From: Blastococcus haudaquaticus
GTDB taxonomy: Bacteria; Actinomycetota; Actinomycetes; Mycobacteriales; Geodermatophilaceae
Reading direction: 5' to 3'
Assembly (NCBI RefSeq): GCF_900230285.1
Contig: NZ_OCNK01000001.1
Span: 310,001-374,000 of the forward strand
DNA length: 64,000 nucleotides
Part shown: in pieces, positions 1-9,395 of the stretch
Layout of the letters: the number at the start of each line of letters is the position of its first letter
Numbering within the stretch: the stretch's first letter is position 1
Made by a program: the position numbers and the translations under genes
Notes under the pieces: generated by a model
Databases searched by the model: none
Told to the model about the DNA's origin: nothing
What the model saw: only the letters and a program-made list of their open reading frames with translations

Positions 1-527
1 GGACGCTGGCGGCCTGGCACTCCGACCGGGTCCGCTCCCTGACGGCGGTGTCGGTTCCGCACCCGACCGCCTACACCGCTGCCTTCCGCGCAGACCCCGA
101 GCAGAAGGAGCGGTCGAGCTACATCCGGCTGTTCTGGCAGGCGGGCAAGGCCGAGGAGGTGCTGCTCGCCGACGACGCGCGGCGGCTGCGGCGGATGCTG
201 TCGGGCGGCGAGCAGGACTCCGGGATCCCGGCCGAGGCGATCGAGGAGTACGTCGCCGTGCTGTCCGCGCCGGGTGCGCTGACCGCGGCGCTGAACTGGT
301 ACCGGGCGATGAGCTCCGACACGCGGGTGGACCCGGTCGAGGTGCCGACGACGTACGTGTGGAGCGACAAGGACATGGCGATCGGGCGGACCGCGGCCGA
401 GGCCTGCGCCAACTACGTGACCGGCGACTACCGGTTCGTCGAGCTCGCCGGCATCACGCACTGGATCCCGGAGCAGGCGCCGGAGCAGCTGGTCCGCGCG
501 ATCCTGGACCGCGTCGCGAGCAGTTGA
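1..527 (+). CDS. alpha/beta hydrolase, C-terminal part (truncated by window edge)
   Basis: The reading frame is open from the first bases (codons begin at position 3) with hydrolase-like sequence, so the 5' end lies outside the window; the GTG at 48 is internal. Visible are the late parts of the fold: a cap-like region, the acid-residue strand (TYVWSDKD near 349-372) and the terminal catalytic-histidine segment (GITHWIPEQAPEQL near 450-490). This is typical of the epoxide hydrolase/haloalkane dehalogenase-like subgroup of alpha/beta hydrolases. The nucleophile is not visible and the substrate cannot be named. The TGA stop overlaps the possible TTG start of the next gene (TTGA), which suggests translational coupling. 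Confidence 0.85.
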   Translation, partial: TLAAWHSDRVRSLTAVSVPHPTAYTAAFRADPEQKERSSYIRLFWQAGKAEEVLLADDARRLRRMLSGGEQDSGIPAEAIEEYVAVLSAPGALTAALNWYRAMSSDTRVDPVEVPTTYVWSDKDMAIGRTAAEACANYVTGDYRFVELAGITHWIPEQAPEQLVRAILDRVASS

Positions 528-976
528 CCCACACGGTCCGGTTCGCTGCCACCCCCGCTGAGCACACCGGCTGGGACGTCTTGCCGTACCTGGACGACGT
601 TCCTCTCACGGAACTCGTGGCGGACTACGAGCAGGCCCGCGACTTCGACGTGGTGGGCGGCTACGGACCGCTGTGGTTCGACGCCGGCAGCCGGGAGGTC
701 TTTCGGCGGACCTTGCTCCCACGGCCGGCCGACAGACCTGCACGCCGGTGGCTGCCCGGCGGCTCTCGGCGTGGTCATGTGAGCCTGCTCGAGTGCGAGT
801 GCGAGGTCCCCGGGTGCTGGCCGTTCCATGCCCGGATCGACCAGATCGACGGGCTGGTTCGCTGGCACTCCTTCGCTCAGCCGCACCGCCCGGACCGGGA
901 CTACTCCGGCCTGGGTCCCTTCGAGTTCGAGCTGCCTGCCTACCGCCGCGCGGTCGACGTACTGCTGGATCGGTGA
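524..976 (+). CDS. conserved hypothetical protein, TTG start coupled to upstream hydrolase
   Basis: About 150 residues starting MTHTVRFAATPAEHTGWD if TTG at 524 is used; this start overlaps the hydrolase stop as TTGA. Upstream of 524 the same frame runs inside the hydrolase gene and reads as Arg-rich noise, so coding begins about here. The protein is acidic and aromatic-rich, with a CECEVPGCW cysteine patch near the middle (C-x-C-x5-C) and a PFEFELPAYRRAV tail. I recognise no named domain. It ends 19 nt before the convergent adnB stop. Function unknown; start moderately certain. Confidence 0.6.
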   Translation: MTHTVRFAATPAEHTGWDVLPYLDDVPLTELVADYEQARDFDVVGGYGPLWFDAGSREVFRRTLLPRPADRPARRWLPGGSRRGHVSLLECECEVPGCWPFHARIDQIDGLVRWHSFAQPHRPDRDYSGLGPFEFELPAYRRAVDVLLDR

Positions 977-995
977 ACCGCGCTGCCCGTGACGC

Positions 996-3900
996 TCAGT
1001 CGTCCGCGCCGGTGACCAGGTTGAGCAGGCCGGCCTCGCCGAGCAGGTCGACCGGGCGCAGGGTCACGTTGGCGGCGACGTGGTGGAAGCCGGCGCTGAC
1101 CCGCTCCACGGGGACACCGGTAAGCCTGGCCCAGCCGAGCCGGTAGGCGGCCAGCTGCACCGCCGCGGCAGCGAGCTCGGCGCCCGACGGCGGCGGTCCG
1201 GTCTTCCAGTCGATGACCTCGAAGCCGCCGTCCTCGCGCTGGAAGACCGCGTCGATCCGCCCGCGCAGGGTGAGCGGACCGAGCGGCGTCTCGAAGGGCA
1301 CCTCCACCTCGGCGGGCTGGCGGTCGGCCCACTCGCTGGCGAGGAACGCCGCCTGCAGCTCCGCCAGCGCCCCGTCCGGAGCGGCGAACTCGTCCCCGGA
1401 TCCGGGCAGCTCGTCGAGGTCCACCAGCTTGGCCGCGCCGAACCGTTCCTCGAGCCAGGCATGGAAGGCCGTCCCCCGCCGGGCCTGGGGAGCGGGCGCC
1501 GCCGGCATGGGTCGGCGCAGCCGGCGGGCCAGCTCGGCCGGATCGCGGCGCAGGGTGACCAGCGCGGACACCGACAGGTGCGAGGGCAGCGGGACGTCGA
1601 CCGTGGGGCTGGCGTGCCGGGCGCGCTCGCGCAGGAGCAGGTCAGCGTCGCGGACCCACTGCTCGACCAGCGGGTCACCGCCGTCGAGGACCTGCTCCGC
1701 GTCGAGCGGGTGCGCCGCGGTGCCGGTGACCAGGTCGGCGGCGGCGGTCAGCGCGCGACGACGTCCGAACGACAGCGGGTCGGCGGGCCAGATCCCGACC
1801 GGCCACTCGGCCAGTGCGGGGTTGGTGGCGTCGTCGGCGGGCGGCTCCGCCCAGTGCACGACGGTGCCGGCGCCGTCCTCGCAGGCCTGCCGGGCGGTGA
1901 GCAGCAGGGACGACGGTCCGCAGGGCTTGACGCCGTCACGCCACCAGCTGCCGGAGCACAGCAGCAGGTGCCGCGCACGCGTGACCGCGACGTAGCCGAG
2001 CCGGATCTCCTCGGCGGTGCCGAAGTCCTTCCACTCCTGGACGTAGTCCTCGAGCGCCTGCCGGACGGCGGCCTGGTCGCCCGAGCCCGGCACCGGGAGG
2101 CGCAGCCGCGGCAGCTCCTCGCGGTCGGTGAGCCGCAGGTCGGCGGGGACGGCGCCTGGGTCGCGGATCCAGGAGTCGCTGGTGTCGGCCTTCGACGGGA
2201 ACTGGTCGGTGGTGAGACCGGGAACGGCGACGACGTCCCACTCCAGCCCCTTCGCCGAGTGACCGGTGAGCAGCTGGACGGCCTCGGGGTTGACCGCGAC
2301 CTCGCCGGGTTCCAGGCCGCGCTCGCGCTCCTCGGCGTCGCGGAGGTAGCCGAGGAAGGCCGGCAGCGAGGGCAGCTCGGCCAGCTCGGTGAACTCCGCG
2401 GCCACGCCGTGCAGGGCGTCGAGGTGCGCCCGCGCACCCGCCGGGCTCGCGCCGGGGGCACTGGCGAGCTCGGTCTCGAGGCCGAGGGCGCGGGCGACCT
2501 CGTCGACCAGGTCGGGCAGGGACTCGCTCAGCCGGTTGCGCAGGTGCGCCAGCTCGCCGCCGAGCCGCCGCAGCCGCCGGTAGCCGGCCTGCGAGTAGGC
2601 GTCGGGGCCGCCGAGGTCGTCGAGCGCCTCCACGATGCTGCCGCGCTCCGCCGGGGCCTCGACGACCGGCTGACCATCGGCCGGGGCGGCGGGCCGGCGG
2701 GAGTGGACGAGGGCGCGCGCCCGCGCCTCGAGGGCGGCGAGGTCGCGAGGGCCGATGCGCCAGCGGGCCCCGGTGAGCAGGCGGCCCAGCGCGTCTCCCG
2801 CCGTCGGGTCGACCAGCACGGTGAGCGTGGCGATGACGTCGGAGACCTCGGGCACCTCCAGCAGTCCGCCGAGGCCCACGACCTCGACCGGCAGCCCGCG
2901 CTCGCGCAGGGCGGCGGCGATGCCGGGCAGCTGTTTGCGTGCCCGCACCAGCACCGCGACCGTCGGCCGCTTCCCGTCCCTGCCGCCGAACTCGGGGTCG
3001 GTGCCCAGCCAGCAGGCGGCCAGCCGGTCGGCCAGCGCCTCGGTCTCGTCCGCGATGGTGTCGTAGAGGCCGACGGTGACCGCCCCCCGGCCGGCGGTGG
3101 GCGCGGGCGCGAGGTCGGGCAGGGGCTGCTCGGGCGGCGGCAGCATGCCGGACACCGCGTTGGCGACGGCGAGGACGGCGTCGTCGTTGCGCCAGCTGGT
3201 GGCCAGGGTCAGCCGCTCGGCGGCGCGGCCGGGCAGGCCGGGGAAGGTGCGGTCGAAGCGCTCGATGGTGCCCGCCGAGGCTCCGCGCCAGCCGTAGATG
3301 GACTGCCTGGGGTCGCCGACGGCCAGCACCGGGTGCCCGCTGTCGCCCCCGAAGAGCGCCTCGAGCATGCGCAGCTGGCCGACGCTGGTGTCCTGGTACT
3401 CGTCGAGCAGCACGGCCTTCCAGCGGGCGCGCTCGCGACGGCCCACCTCGGCGGAGGCGACGGCGATCCGCGCCGCGTAGGCGACCTGGTCGGCGTAGTC
3501 GATGGCACCGGCCGAGCGCTTGCGGGCCTCGAACGCCTCGACCAGCGGCAGGAGGGCGACCCGTGCCTTCTGCCGCGCGAGCATCTCCACCACCGGCGCG
3601 TACGGCCCCTTCTTGCGCGGGGCGTCGGCGTAGCCCGCGATGTGCGACTCCAGCCGGGCGGTCCAGGCACGCAGGGCCGCCGGGCTGATGTCGTGCTCGC
3701 CGAGGTCGGCGGCCAGGGCCAGCACGTCCTCGACGGTGGTGAGCAGCGTGAGCGGGACGTCGCTCATGTCGCCGGTGTACGCCGTGACCACCTGCGCGGC
3801 CTGACCCCAGCACATGGCCGGGCCGAGCACGCCGGCACCGGGCTCGACGCCGATGCGCAGACCGTGCTCGGCCACCAGGGCGGCCGCGTAGCCGTGGTAG

Positions 3901-4325
3901 GTCGAGACGGTCGGCTGGGCGATCTCCAGCCGCTCGCGCAGGTCTCGCTCGGTGTCCGGGTGCCGGGCCAGGGCACCCAGCCGCAGCCGGATCCGCTCGT
4001 TGAGCTCGCTGGCCGCCTTGCGGGTGAAGGTGAGACCGAGGATCTCCTCCGGAGCCACCACGCCGTTGGCGACCAGCCAGGAGACCCGCGCCGCCATCGT
4101 CTCGGTCTTGCCCGACCCGGCACCGGCGACGACGACCAGCGGCCGGTCGGCCGGCGCCTCGACGACCCGGGCCTGCTCCGGCGACGGCGCGTAGGAGAGC
4201 CCGCAGCGGGCGGCGACCTCCGCCGGCGTCAGCCACCGCCGGGCTGCCGGCTGCTCAGGTACGGCGACCGAGAAGAGGTCGTCGAAGGACAGCTGCTCGG
4301 CGGATGCGCCGGCTCTCGGCGTCAC
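996..4325 (-). CDS. adnB: AdnB-type ATP-dependent DNA helicase/nuclease subunit
   Basis: UvrD-like SF1 helicase of about 1,109 residues. Walker A (GAGSGKTETMAARV) lies near residue 67, helicase motifs follow (LDEYQDTS, GDPRQSIYGWRGA, the late HSAKGLEWD motif) and a RecB-family nuclease module sits at the C terminus (GRIDAVF and IDWKTG near residue 1,038). In mycobacteria AdnB pairs with AdnA as a heterodimeric motor-nuclease that resects double-strand breaks; that role is inferred from family and order. The GTG start at 4325 overlaps the adnA stop (GTGA), showing co-translation. No iron-sulfur cysteine cluster is visible at its C terminus, unlike AdnA, as expected for AdnB. Confidence 0.93.
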   Translation of the reverse strand: MTPRAGASAEQLSFDDLFSVAVPEQPAARRWLTPAEVAARCGLSYAPSPEQARVVEAPADRPLVVVAGAGSGKTETMAARVSWLVANGVVAPEEILGLTFTRKAASELNERIRLRLGALARHPDTERDLRERLEIAQPTVSTYHGYAAALVAEHGLRIGVEPGAGVLGPAMCWGQAAQVVTAYTGDMSDVPLTLLTTVEDVLALAADLGEHDISPAALRAWTARLESHIAGYADAPRKKGPYAPVVEMLARQKARVALLPLVEAFEARKRSAGAIDYADQVAYAARIAVASAEVGRRERARWKAVLLDEYQDTSVGQLRMLEALFGGDSGHPVLAVGDPRQSIYGWRGASAGTIERFDRTFPGLPGRAAERLTLATSWRNDDAVLAVANAVSGMLPPPEQPLPDLAPAPTAGRGAVTVGLYDTIADETEALADRLAACWLGTDPEFGGRDGKRPTVAVLVRARKQLPGIAAALRERGLPVEVVGLGGLLEVPEVSDVIATLTVLVDPTAGDALGRLLTGARWRIGPRDLAALEARARALVHSRRPAAPADGQPVVEAPAERGSIVEALDDLGGPDAYSQAGYRRLRRLGGELAHLRNRLSESLPDLVDEVARALGLETELASAPGASPAGARAHLDALHGVAAEFTELAELPSLPAFLGYLRDAEERERGLEPGEVAVNPEAVQLLTGHSAKGLEWDVVAVPGLTTDQFPSKADTSDSWIRDPGAVPADLRLTDREELPRLRLPVPGSGDQAAVRQALEDYVQEWKDFGTAEEIRLGYVAVTRARHLLLCSGSWWRDGVKPCGPSSLLLTARQACEDGAGTVVHWAEPPADDATNPALAEWPVGIWPADPLSFGRRRALTAAADLVTGTAAHPLDAEQVLDGGDPLVEQWVRDADLLLRERARHASPTVDVPLPSHLSVSALVTLRRDPAELARRLRRPMPAAPAPQARRGTAFHAWLEERFGAAKLVDLDELPGSGDEFAAPDGALAELQAAFLASEWADRQPAEVEVPFETPLGPLTLRGRIDAVFQREDGGFEVIDWKTGPPPSGAELAAAAVQLAAYRLGWARLTGVPVERVSAGFHHVAANVTLRPVDLLGEAGLLNLVTGADD

Positions 4326-7300
4326 GCCGTCACCTGCCGGCCGGGCTCCTGCAGCGGGCAGCTGCGCCGGGCCGGGCAGCGCGCGCAGTGCGACCCGGTG
4401 CGCACCTCGAACGTCGCCGCGCCCATGCCCTCGCCGACCTGCGCGAGCAGCTCCCCGGCCCAGGTCTCCCCCACCGGCACGTCGGACGGCAGCGGCTCCT
4501 GGTGCTGCTCCTTGGCCTTGGCGCCGGTGCCCACCTGGAGCAGTGCCGCCCCGCCGGGCACGCTGCCGTGGTCGCCGAAGGCCCCCGCCGTGATCGCGAC
4601 CTGGTAAGCCGCCAGCTGGCCGTGCTCCTCGGTGTTCTTGGCCGCGGTCTTCCCCGTCTTGAGGTCGACGACGACCAACCGGCCCTGGGCGTCGCGCTCC
4701 AGCCGGTCGACCTGTCCCCGGATGCGGGCACGGCCGACCGTCACGTCGAAGTCCTCCTCGGCGCCGATCAGCTCGCGTCCGTTCGCCGCGTGCCAGCGGA
4801 GGAACTTGTCGAGCATCTCCTGCGCGGTGATCCGCTGCCGCTGGTCGGACCACCCGGGGCCGAGGTCCAGCTGGTCGAGTTCCGCGGCGAGGACCGCGGG
4901 CGCCTCGGCCGGCGGCAGCCCGTCGGCCACCTGCTGGGCGACCGCGTGCACCGCAGATCCGACGGTGCGGGTCGTGTCGGGGGACGCCTCCGCCCCGACC
5001 GCGCCCAGCACCCACCGGAGCGGGCACCGCTGGAAGGTCTCGATGGCGGACGGCCGGACCCGGACGGCGTCCTCCTCGGGCACCAGTGGGGCGTCGTCGG
5101 ACAGCGGGGCCAGCCCCCACCAGCTGGTCGGCGCCGCGCCCGCGACCCCCTCGTCGGCGAGCCGGCGCAGCACCGAGGCCGCGGCCGACCGGCGGTGCGC
5201 CGGTGTCTGCGGATCGGTCAGCGCCCGGCGCAGGTCGGCCACCAGCGCCGGCAAGGTGAGCGAGCGGGGCAGCTCGGTCAGCGGCCGGCCGGCCTCGGGC
5301 GGCGGCGCCACGAGGTCGAGGAAGCGGGAGGCGGTCGCGCCGGCGTCGGGGCCGTCGAGGGCACCCTCGACCGCGGTGACGACCAGGCGCCTCCGGGCGC
5401 GGGTGGCGGCGACGTAGAACAGCCGCCGCTCCTCGGCGAGCGCGAGGGTGCGGCGGTCGACGGCGGTGCCGTCGACCCCTGAGGCCCGCTCGACCAGTTC
5501 CTCCGTGCCGAGCAGGGTGGACCGCTCGCGCAGGTCGGGCCAGACGCCCTCCTGCACGCCGGCGACGCAGACCAGGTCCCATTCGAGGCCCTTGGACGCG
5601 TGCGCCGTCAGCAGCCGGACGGTCTCCCCCGCCACCGCCCGCGCGGCGCCGGTGTCCCCCGGCAGCTCCTGGGCGGAGAGGTGCGCGACGAACGCGCGGA
5701 CGTCCGCGGAGGGCAGGCGGTCGACGAAGCCGGCGGCCGCGTCGAACAGCGCGACGACGGCGTCGAGGTCGCGGTCGGCCACCGCGCCCGAGGGCCCACC
5801 GGCCGCGCTGGCCTTCGCCCACCGGGGGGCCAGCCCGCTGGCCTGCCACATGGCCCAGAGCACGTCCTCCGCCGTGCCGTCGTGGGCGAGCGCGAGGCGG
5901 CCGGCCGAGAGGACGGCCGCCACCCGCAGCGCGGGCCGGGCGACGTGCTCGGGCAGCGCGTCGAGCAACGTGTCGTCGCCCAGCGCCAGGGCGAGCGGTG
6001 CACCCCGCTCGGCCGGGTCCACGCCCTGCTTGACCAGGGCGATCCGGACCGCGCGCCGGAGCCGCCGCAGGTCCAGCACCGTGGCACCGCCCAGGGGTGA
6101 CGCGAGCAGGGCCTCCGCGGCCGGCTCGTCCAGGCCCACGGCGGTCCCCGCGGCCTCGGGACCCGCACCGGGCGCCGGGAGGAGGGCACCGAGGGCGGTC
6201 AGGAAGGGGGCGACGGCGGGCTGACCGGCGAGGGGCAGCTCGTCGGCGGAGACCGCGACCGGGACCCCCGCCGAGGCCAGCGCACGGCGCAGCGGTCCGA
6301 GCGCCACGGCGGTGCGCACCACGACGGCCATCTCCGACCACGGCACGCCCTGGAGCAGGTGCGCCCGGCGCAGGACGTCGGCGAGATAGGCCGCCTCCAC
6401 CGCGGCGGACCCGAAGACGTGCACCTCCGCCGTGCCGGGGTCGGTGGCCCCGCCGGCGACGAGACGACGGTGCTCCCACGGCCCGGGCAGCCCGTCGGCC
6501 ACCCGGCGGGTGATGCGCAGCAGCTCGTCGCCCGACCGGCGGCAGACCCCGAGCGACACCCGCCCGGCGGCCCGCCCGTCGGTGTGCCGGAACCGCTCGG
6601 TGAACTCGACGATGCCGCGAGGCTCGGCCCCACGGAAGGCGTAGATGGCCTGATCGGGGTCTCCGACGGCGACGAGGTTCCCCCCTCCCCCGGCGAGCAG
6701 CGCGAGCAGCTCCACCTGGGCGGGGTCGGTGTCCTGGTACTCGTCGACGAAGAGCCAGCGGGCCCGCTCCCGTTCCTGGCGCAGCAGCTCGGGGTCGTCC
6801 TCGAGCTCCGCGATCGCGGCGCGCACCAGCTCGGCGGGGTCGTAGCCCGACGCGTCGCCGCGGCTGACCGTGGCGAACGTCGTCACGTTCTCGTACTGCT
6901 CCTGGAACGCCGCGGCGAGCACCCAGTGGTCGCGACCGGTCTCCCGGCCCCAGGCCGCCAGCTGCTTCGAGCCGACCCCGCGCTCGGTGGCGCGCATGAG
7001 CAGGTCGCGCAGCTCGGTGCGGAAGCCTGCTGTGCCGAGTGCCGGCGCGAGGGCCGCCGGCCAGCGGACGGCACCTTCCTCCTCCGCGTCGCCGCGGAGC
7101 AGCTCGGCCACGACGGCGTCCTGCTCCGCGGAGGTGAGCAGGCGGGGCGGGGCGTCGCCACGGAGCAGCGCGGCGCGGCGGAGGACGCCGTAGGCGTAGG
7201 AGTGGAACGTGCGGGCCAGCGGCTCGCGGATGGTGCGGGCGACGCGTCCGGTGATGCGGGTGCGGAGCTCGGCGGCCGCCTTGCGGCTGAAGGTCAGGAC

Positions 7301-7516
7301 GAGGATCTGCTCGGGGTCGATGCCCGCCTCGATGCGTGCGGCGACGGCCTCGACGATCGTCGTCGTCTTGCCCGTACCGGGGCCGGCGAGGACCAGCAGC
7401 GGGCCGGACCCGTGGTCGACGACGGCCTGCTGGGTGGGGTCGAGCTGCGGGGCCGAGAGCCGTGCAGCCTCACCGACGACGAGCCGGTAGACCGGCGCCG
7501 TTCCCCCCTGTGCCAC
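4322..7516 (-). CDS. adnA: AdnA-type ATP-dependent DNA helicase/nuclease subunit
   Basis: 1,064-residue SF1 helicase with Walker A GPGTGKTT at residues 45-52, a Walker B-type LFVDEYQDTD and GDPDQAIYAFRGAEP. A RecB-like nuclease follows near residues 925-955 (GQVDRLERD, VVDLKTGK). Cysteines at about 829 (FQRCPLRW) and in the C-terminal CARCPARRSC fit the AddB/AdnA-type 4Fe-4S pin. It is the upstream partner of adnB, sharing 4 nt with it. Together they should form the DNA end-resection machine. The GTG start is preceded by a non-coding gap. Gene order (adnA-adnB with an alkyltransferase-like gene and moeZ upstream) matches the mycobacterial locus. Confidence 0.93.
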   Translation of the reverse strand: MAQGGTAPVYRLVVGEAARLSAPQLDPTQQAVVDHGSGPLLVLAGPGTGKTTTIVEAVAARIEAGIDPEQILVLTFSRKAAAELRTRITGRVARTIREPLARTFHSYAYGVLRRAALLRGDAPPRLLTSAEQDAVVAELLRGDAEEEGAVRWPAALAPALGTAGFRTELRDLLMRATERGVGSKQLAAWGRETGRDHWVLAAAFQEQYENVTTFATVSRGDASGYDPAELVRAAIAELEDDPELLRQERERARWLFVDEYQDTDPAQVELLALLAGGGGNLVAVGDPDQAIYAFRGAEPRGIVEFTERFRHTDGRAAGRVSLGVCRRSGDELLRITRRVADGLPGPWEHRRLVAGGATDPGTAEVHVFGSAAVEAAYLADVLRRAHLLQGVPWSEMAVVVRTAVALGPLRRALASAGVPVAVSADELPLAGQPAVAPFLTALGALLPAPGAGPEAAGTAVGLDEPAAEALLASPLGGATVLDLRRLRRAVRIALVKQGVDPAERGAPLALALGDDTLLDALPEHVARPALRVAAVLSAGRLALAHDGTAEDVLWAMWQASGLAPRWAKASAAGGPSGAVADRDLDAVVALFDAAAGFVDRLPSADVRAFVAHLSAQELPGDTGAARAVAGETVRLLTAHASKGLEWDLVCVAGVQEGVWPDLRERSTLLGTEELVERASGVDGTAVDRRTLALAEERRLFYVAATRARRRLVVTAVEGALDGPDAGATASRFLDLVAPPPEAGRPLTELPRSLTLPALVADLRRALTDPQTPAHRRSAAASVLRRLADEGVAGAAPTSWWGLAPLSDDAPLVPEEDAVRVRPSAIETFQRCPLRWVLGAVGAEASPDTTRTVGSAVHAVAQQVADGLPPAEAPAVLAAELDQLDLGPGWSDQRQRITAQEMLDKFLRWHAANGRELIGAEEDFDVTVGRARIRGQVDRLERDAQGRLVVVDLKTGKTAAKNTEEHGQLAAYQVAITAGAFGDHGSVPGGAALLQVGTGAKAKEQHQEPLPSDVPVGETWAGELLAQVGEGMGAATFEVRTGSHCARCPARRSCPLQEPGRQVTA

Positions 7517-7579
7517 CCCCCGATGGAATCACGGCGGACCGACACTTCGGGTGCGGCTGGTACGAGTGGGAGCAGCGCC

Positions 7580-7750
7580 TCAGATCAGGGCGAGGGCCGC
7601 CTCGACCTGGACGGCCTCGAGCATCAGGTCGGCTGCGGTCGTCAGCCAGCCGGCGACCTGCAGCAACGGCCACTCGCCCTCGTTGTCCAGGGACGCCGTC
7701 GCTGCGACGAGCGCGGCCTGGGCCACGGCACTGCACGCGATGTTGTTCAT
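7580..7750 (-). CDS. small hypothetical protein (56 aa)
   Basis: An ATG at 7750 opens a 56-residue frame (MNNIACSAVAQAALVAATAS...) with nearly all third positions G or C in this frame and an amphipathic Ala/Leu-rich composition, so it looks translated. Longer in-frame extensions upstream read as Arg/Gly/Cys noise and are rejected. There is no strong Shine-Dalgarno. It lies upstream of adnA on the same strand, 63 nt from its start. No family recognised; it may be a small regulatory or structural peptide. Confidence 0.45.
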   Translation of the reverse strand: MNNIACSAVAQAALVAATASLDNEGEWPLLQVAGWLTTAADLMLEAVQVEAALALI

Positions 7751-7844
7751 GCCCTGGTAGTCGGCATCCGCGGCGCCGGGCTGTAGGTCACGCCCGGAAT
7801 TGGTCCGCACGGGGCAGCCGGATACGCGCCCGCAACGCAGCCGA

Positions 7845-8318
7845 TCACCCCGGGACATCGCGGAGCCACAGCACGAGCGTGCCGGGCCGGCCGGAGGGGT
7901 CGGCCGGCGCGAATCCGAGCCGCTCGTACAGGTGCCGCGCCGGGTTGCCCTCCTCCACGCTCAGGCTGAGCGCACCCAGTGATCGGCGTCGCGCCTCCGT
8001 GAGCGCCGCCTCCATCAGCCGCGCACCCAGGCCGGCGCCCCGGTAGCCGGGGAGCACGCACACGCTCAGCTCGGGGACGTCGGCACGGACGAAGCCGTAG
8101 CCCGGGGCGTCCGCCGGGAACGTCGTCGCCCAGACCACACCGGTGGGCTCTGACCCGATGGTCGACACGAACCCGAAGTCGGGGACCGATCGGTAGTAGG
8201 CAGCCAGGTGCGGATCGTCGTCCACCTGGGCAAGGGTGAAGCGCTGCCGGCACCAGTTCACGTTCAGCCACGTCGCGACGCGGCGCAGGAAGGTGTCGGA
8301 CACCTGCAGAGGCCTCAT
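7845..8318 (-). CDS. GNAT family N-acetyltransferase
   Basis: 157 residues with the GNAT acetyl-CoA motif A clearly visible (LSVCVLPGYRGAGLGARLM, consensus Q/R-x-x-G-x-G/A) and a C-terminal NPARHLYERLGF segment typical of motif B. Transfers acetyl from acetyl-CoA to an unknown amine. The ATG at 8318 overlaps the stop of the upstream alkyltransferase-like gene (ATGA), so the two are likely co-translated. Such pairings of a small acetyltransferase with repair genes are common but give no substrate. Confidence 0.85.
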   Translation of the reverse strand: MRPLQVSDTFLRRVATWLNVNWCRQRFTLAQVDDDPHLAAYYRSVPDFGFVSTIGSEPTGVVWATTFPADAPGYGFVRADVPELSVCVLPGYRGAGLGARLMEAALTEARRRSLGALSLSVEEGNPARHLYERLGFAPADPSGRPGTLVLWLRDVPG

Positions 8319-8605
8319 GGCCAGCGGACCTCGGACAGCACCACGCGCCCGTCCCGCATGGGCACGCCCTCGGCGGCCAGCAGCTCCAGCTGCCGCACGC
8401 GGACCGGCTCCGCGACCGTCCCGTCGGCACGGACGACGCGGTACCAGGCCACCGCACCCCCGCCGGAGGACAGCGCCCGCGCGACCCGGCGGGGACCGAT
8501 GCCGATCAGCTCCCCGATCGCGCCGTAGGTGGTCACCCGGCCGGGCGGGATCCGGTCGACGACGTCGAACACCGCCTCGTCGACGTCGGCGGGGTCGGGT
8601 GTCAC
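8315..8605 (-). CDS. alkyltransferase-like (ATL/MGMT-fold) DNA-binding protein
   Basis: About 96 residues from GTG 8605. It has the DNA-binding core of O6-alkylguanine-DNA alkyltransferase: IPPGRVTTYGAIGELIG helix-turn-helix, the arginine-finger region and VAWYRVVRADG in the place where true MGMTs carry the PCHRV cysteine motif. The cysteine is absent (Trp-Tyr instead). ATL proteins bind alkylated guanines and flag them for nucleotide excision repair rather than transferring the alkyl group. It matches the gene near adnAB in M. tuberculosis (Rv3204-like). Its stop overlaps the downstream acetyltransferase start. Confidence 0.88.
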   Translation of the reverse strand: MTPDPADVDEAVFDVVDRIPPGRVTTYGAIGELIGIGPRRVARALSSGGGAVAWYRVVRADGTVAEPVRVRQLELLAAEGVPMRDGRVVLSEVRWP

Positions 8606-8694
8606 CCGACGATCATGGCAAGCGATGTCCCTGAGGCGGCCAGAACCGGGGCCGGAATCTCCGGCGGAGGGGCAGCGTCCGCGGGAGCGACGGC

Positions 8695-9279
8695 TCAGCC
8701 CCGACGACCGAACCGGGCCAGCAGCCGGGTCTGCGGCGGCGCGGAGGCCGGCACGTCCAGCGCCGGGTCGATGATCCCGGGGATCCCGTCCACCGGCAGC
8801 CGCTCGGCGTAGACGAGACCGGCGGTCACCAGCTCGCCGTCCAGGACGACGTCGCCGTCGGTGGCCCGGGCGAGGTCCCAGGCGTGCACGGTGAGGTCCG
8901 CCGTCATCTCGAAGATGTAGTCGGTGGCCGGGGTCGGGCCGCGGGAGAGGTGCACGGTGCGCACCAGGGCGTCGTCCTCGGCGAAGGCGGAGAGCGAGCC
9001 GTCGGCGGCGGTCTCCCAGCCGGCGACCGGGTCGTCGCCGAGCAGGTCGTCGGTGCCGTCGGGGAAGCGGCCCTCGATGAGGTCGACCGGTTCCCCGGCC
9101 AGCAGCGGCGGCACCCACAGCTGCTCGGTCACCAGGTGCGCGACGAGGTCGGCGACGGTCCACCCGGGGAGCGACTCGTCGTCCCACTGACCAGGCTCCA
9201 CGGCGTCGACCCGGTCGGTGAACTGGTTCTGGGCGCGCTGGAAGAGCTCGAGCAGCTCCACGGGCGAGAAGTCAGCCAT
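8695..9279 (-). CDS. TIGR03086-like mycothiol-dependent maleylpyruvate isomerase/DinB-fold protein
   Basis: 194 residues starting MADFSPVELLELFQRAQNQFTDRVDAV. The DinB-like four-helix fold signature is visible: helix 1, then PGWTVADLVAHLVTEQLWV with the metal-ligand His, and later MTADLTVHAWDLARATDGD with the second His/Asp set. This is the arrangement of actinobacterial TIGR03086 metal-binding proteins, relatives of mycothiol-dependent isomerases and S-transferases. The exact reaction is unknown. It stands alone between moeZ and the ATL gene, after a strong terminator hairpin. Confidence 0.85.
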   Translation of the reverse strand: MADFSPVELLELFQRAQNQFTDRVDAVEPGQWDDESLPGWTVADLVAHLVTEQLWVPPLLAGEPVDLIEGRFPDGTDDLLGDDPVAGWETAADGSLSAFAEDDALVRTVHLSRGPTPATDYIFEMTADLTVHAWDLARATDGDVVLDGELVTAGLVYAERLPVDGIPGIIDPALDVPASAPPQTRLLARFGRRG

Positions 9280-9296
9280 GCGGGACAGTCAACATG

Positions 9297-9346
9297 CCGA
9301 GGGCCTGGCCCGCTCCCGGGGCGGGGAAGCGGAACCAGGCCCTCGG
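9297..9346 (-). terminator. strong intergenic hairpin downstream of moeZ
   Basis: Perfect 12-bp inverted repeat CCGAGGGCCTGG / CCAGGCCCTCGG (9297-9308 and 9335-9346) with a 26-nt loop, between the moeZ stop (9396) and the next gene's start (9279). There is no T-tract, as usual for high-GC actinobacterial terminators. It most likely ends the moeZ transcript. Confidence 0.7.
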
Positions 9347-9395
9347 ATCCTGCGGTCGACAGGCCGGCCACGCAGCATGTCGACAGTTCGTGGCG

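Noticed and set aside
1080-4607. Long open frame on the plus strand opposite adnB/adnA
   Set aside because: It is a shadow: Gly/Arg/Gln-rich composition with no domains, while the minus strand encodes a complete helicase. Such shadows are usual in very GC-rich DNA.
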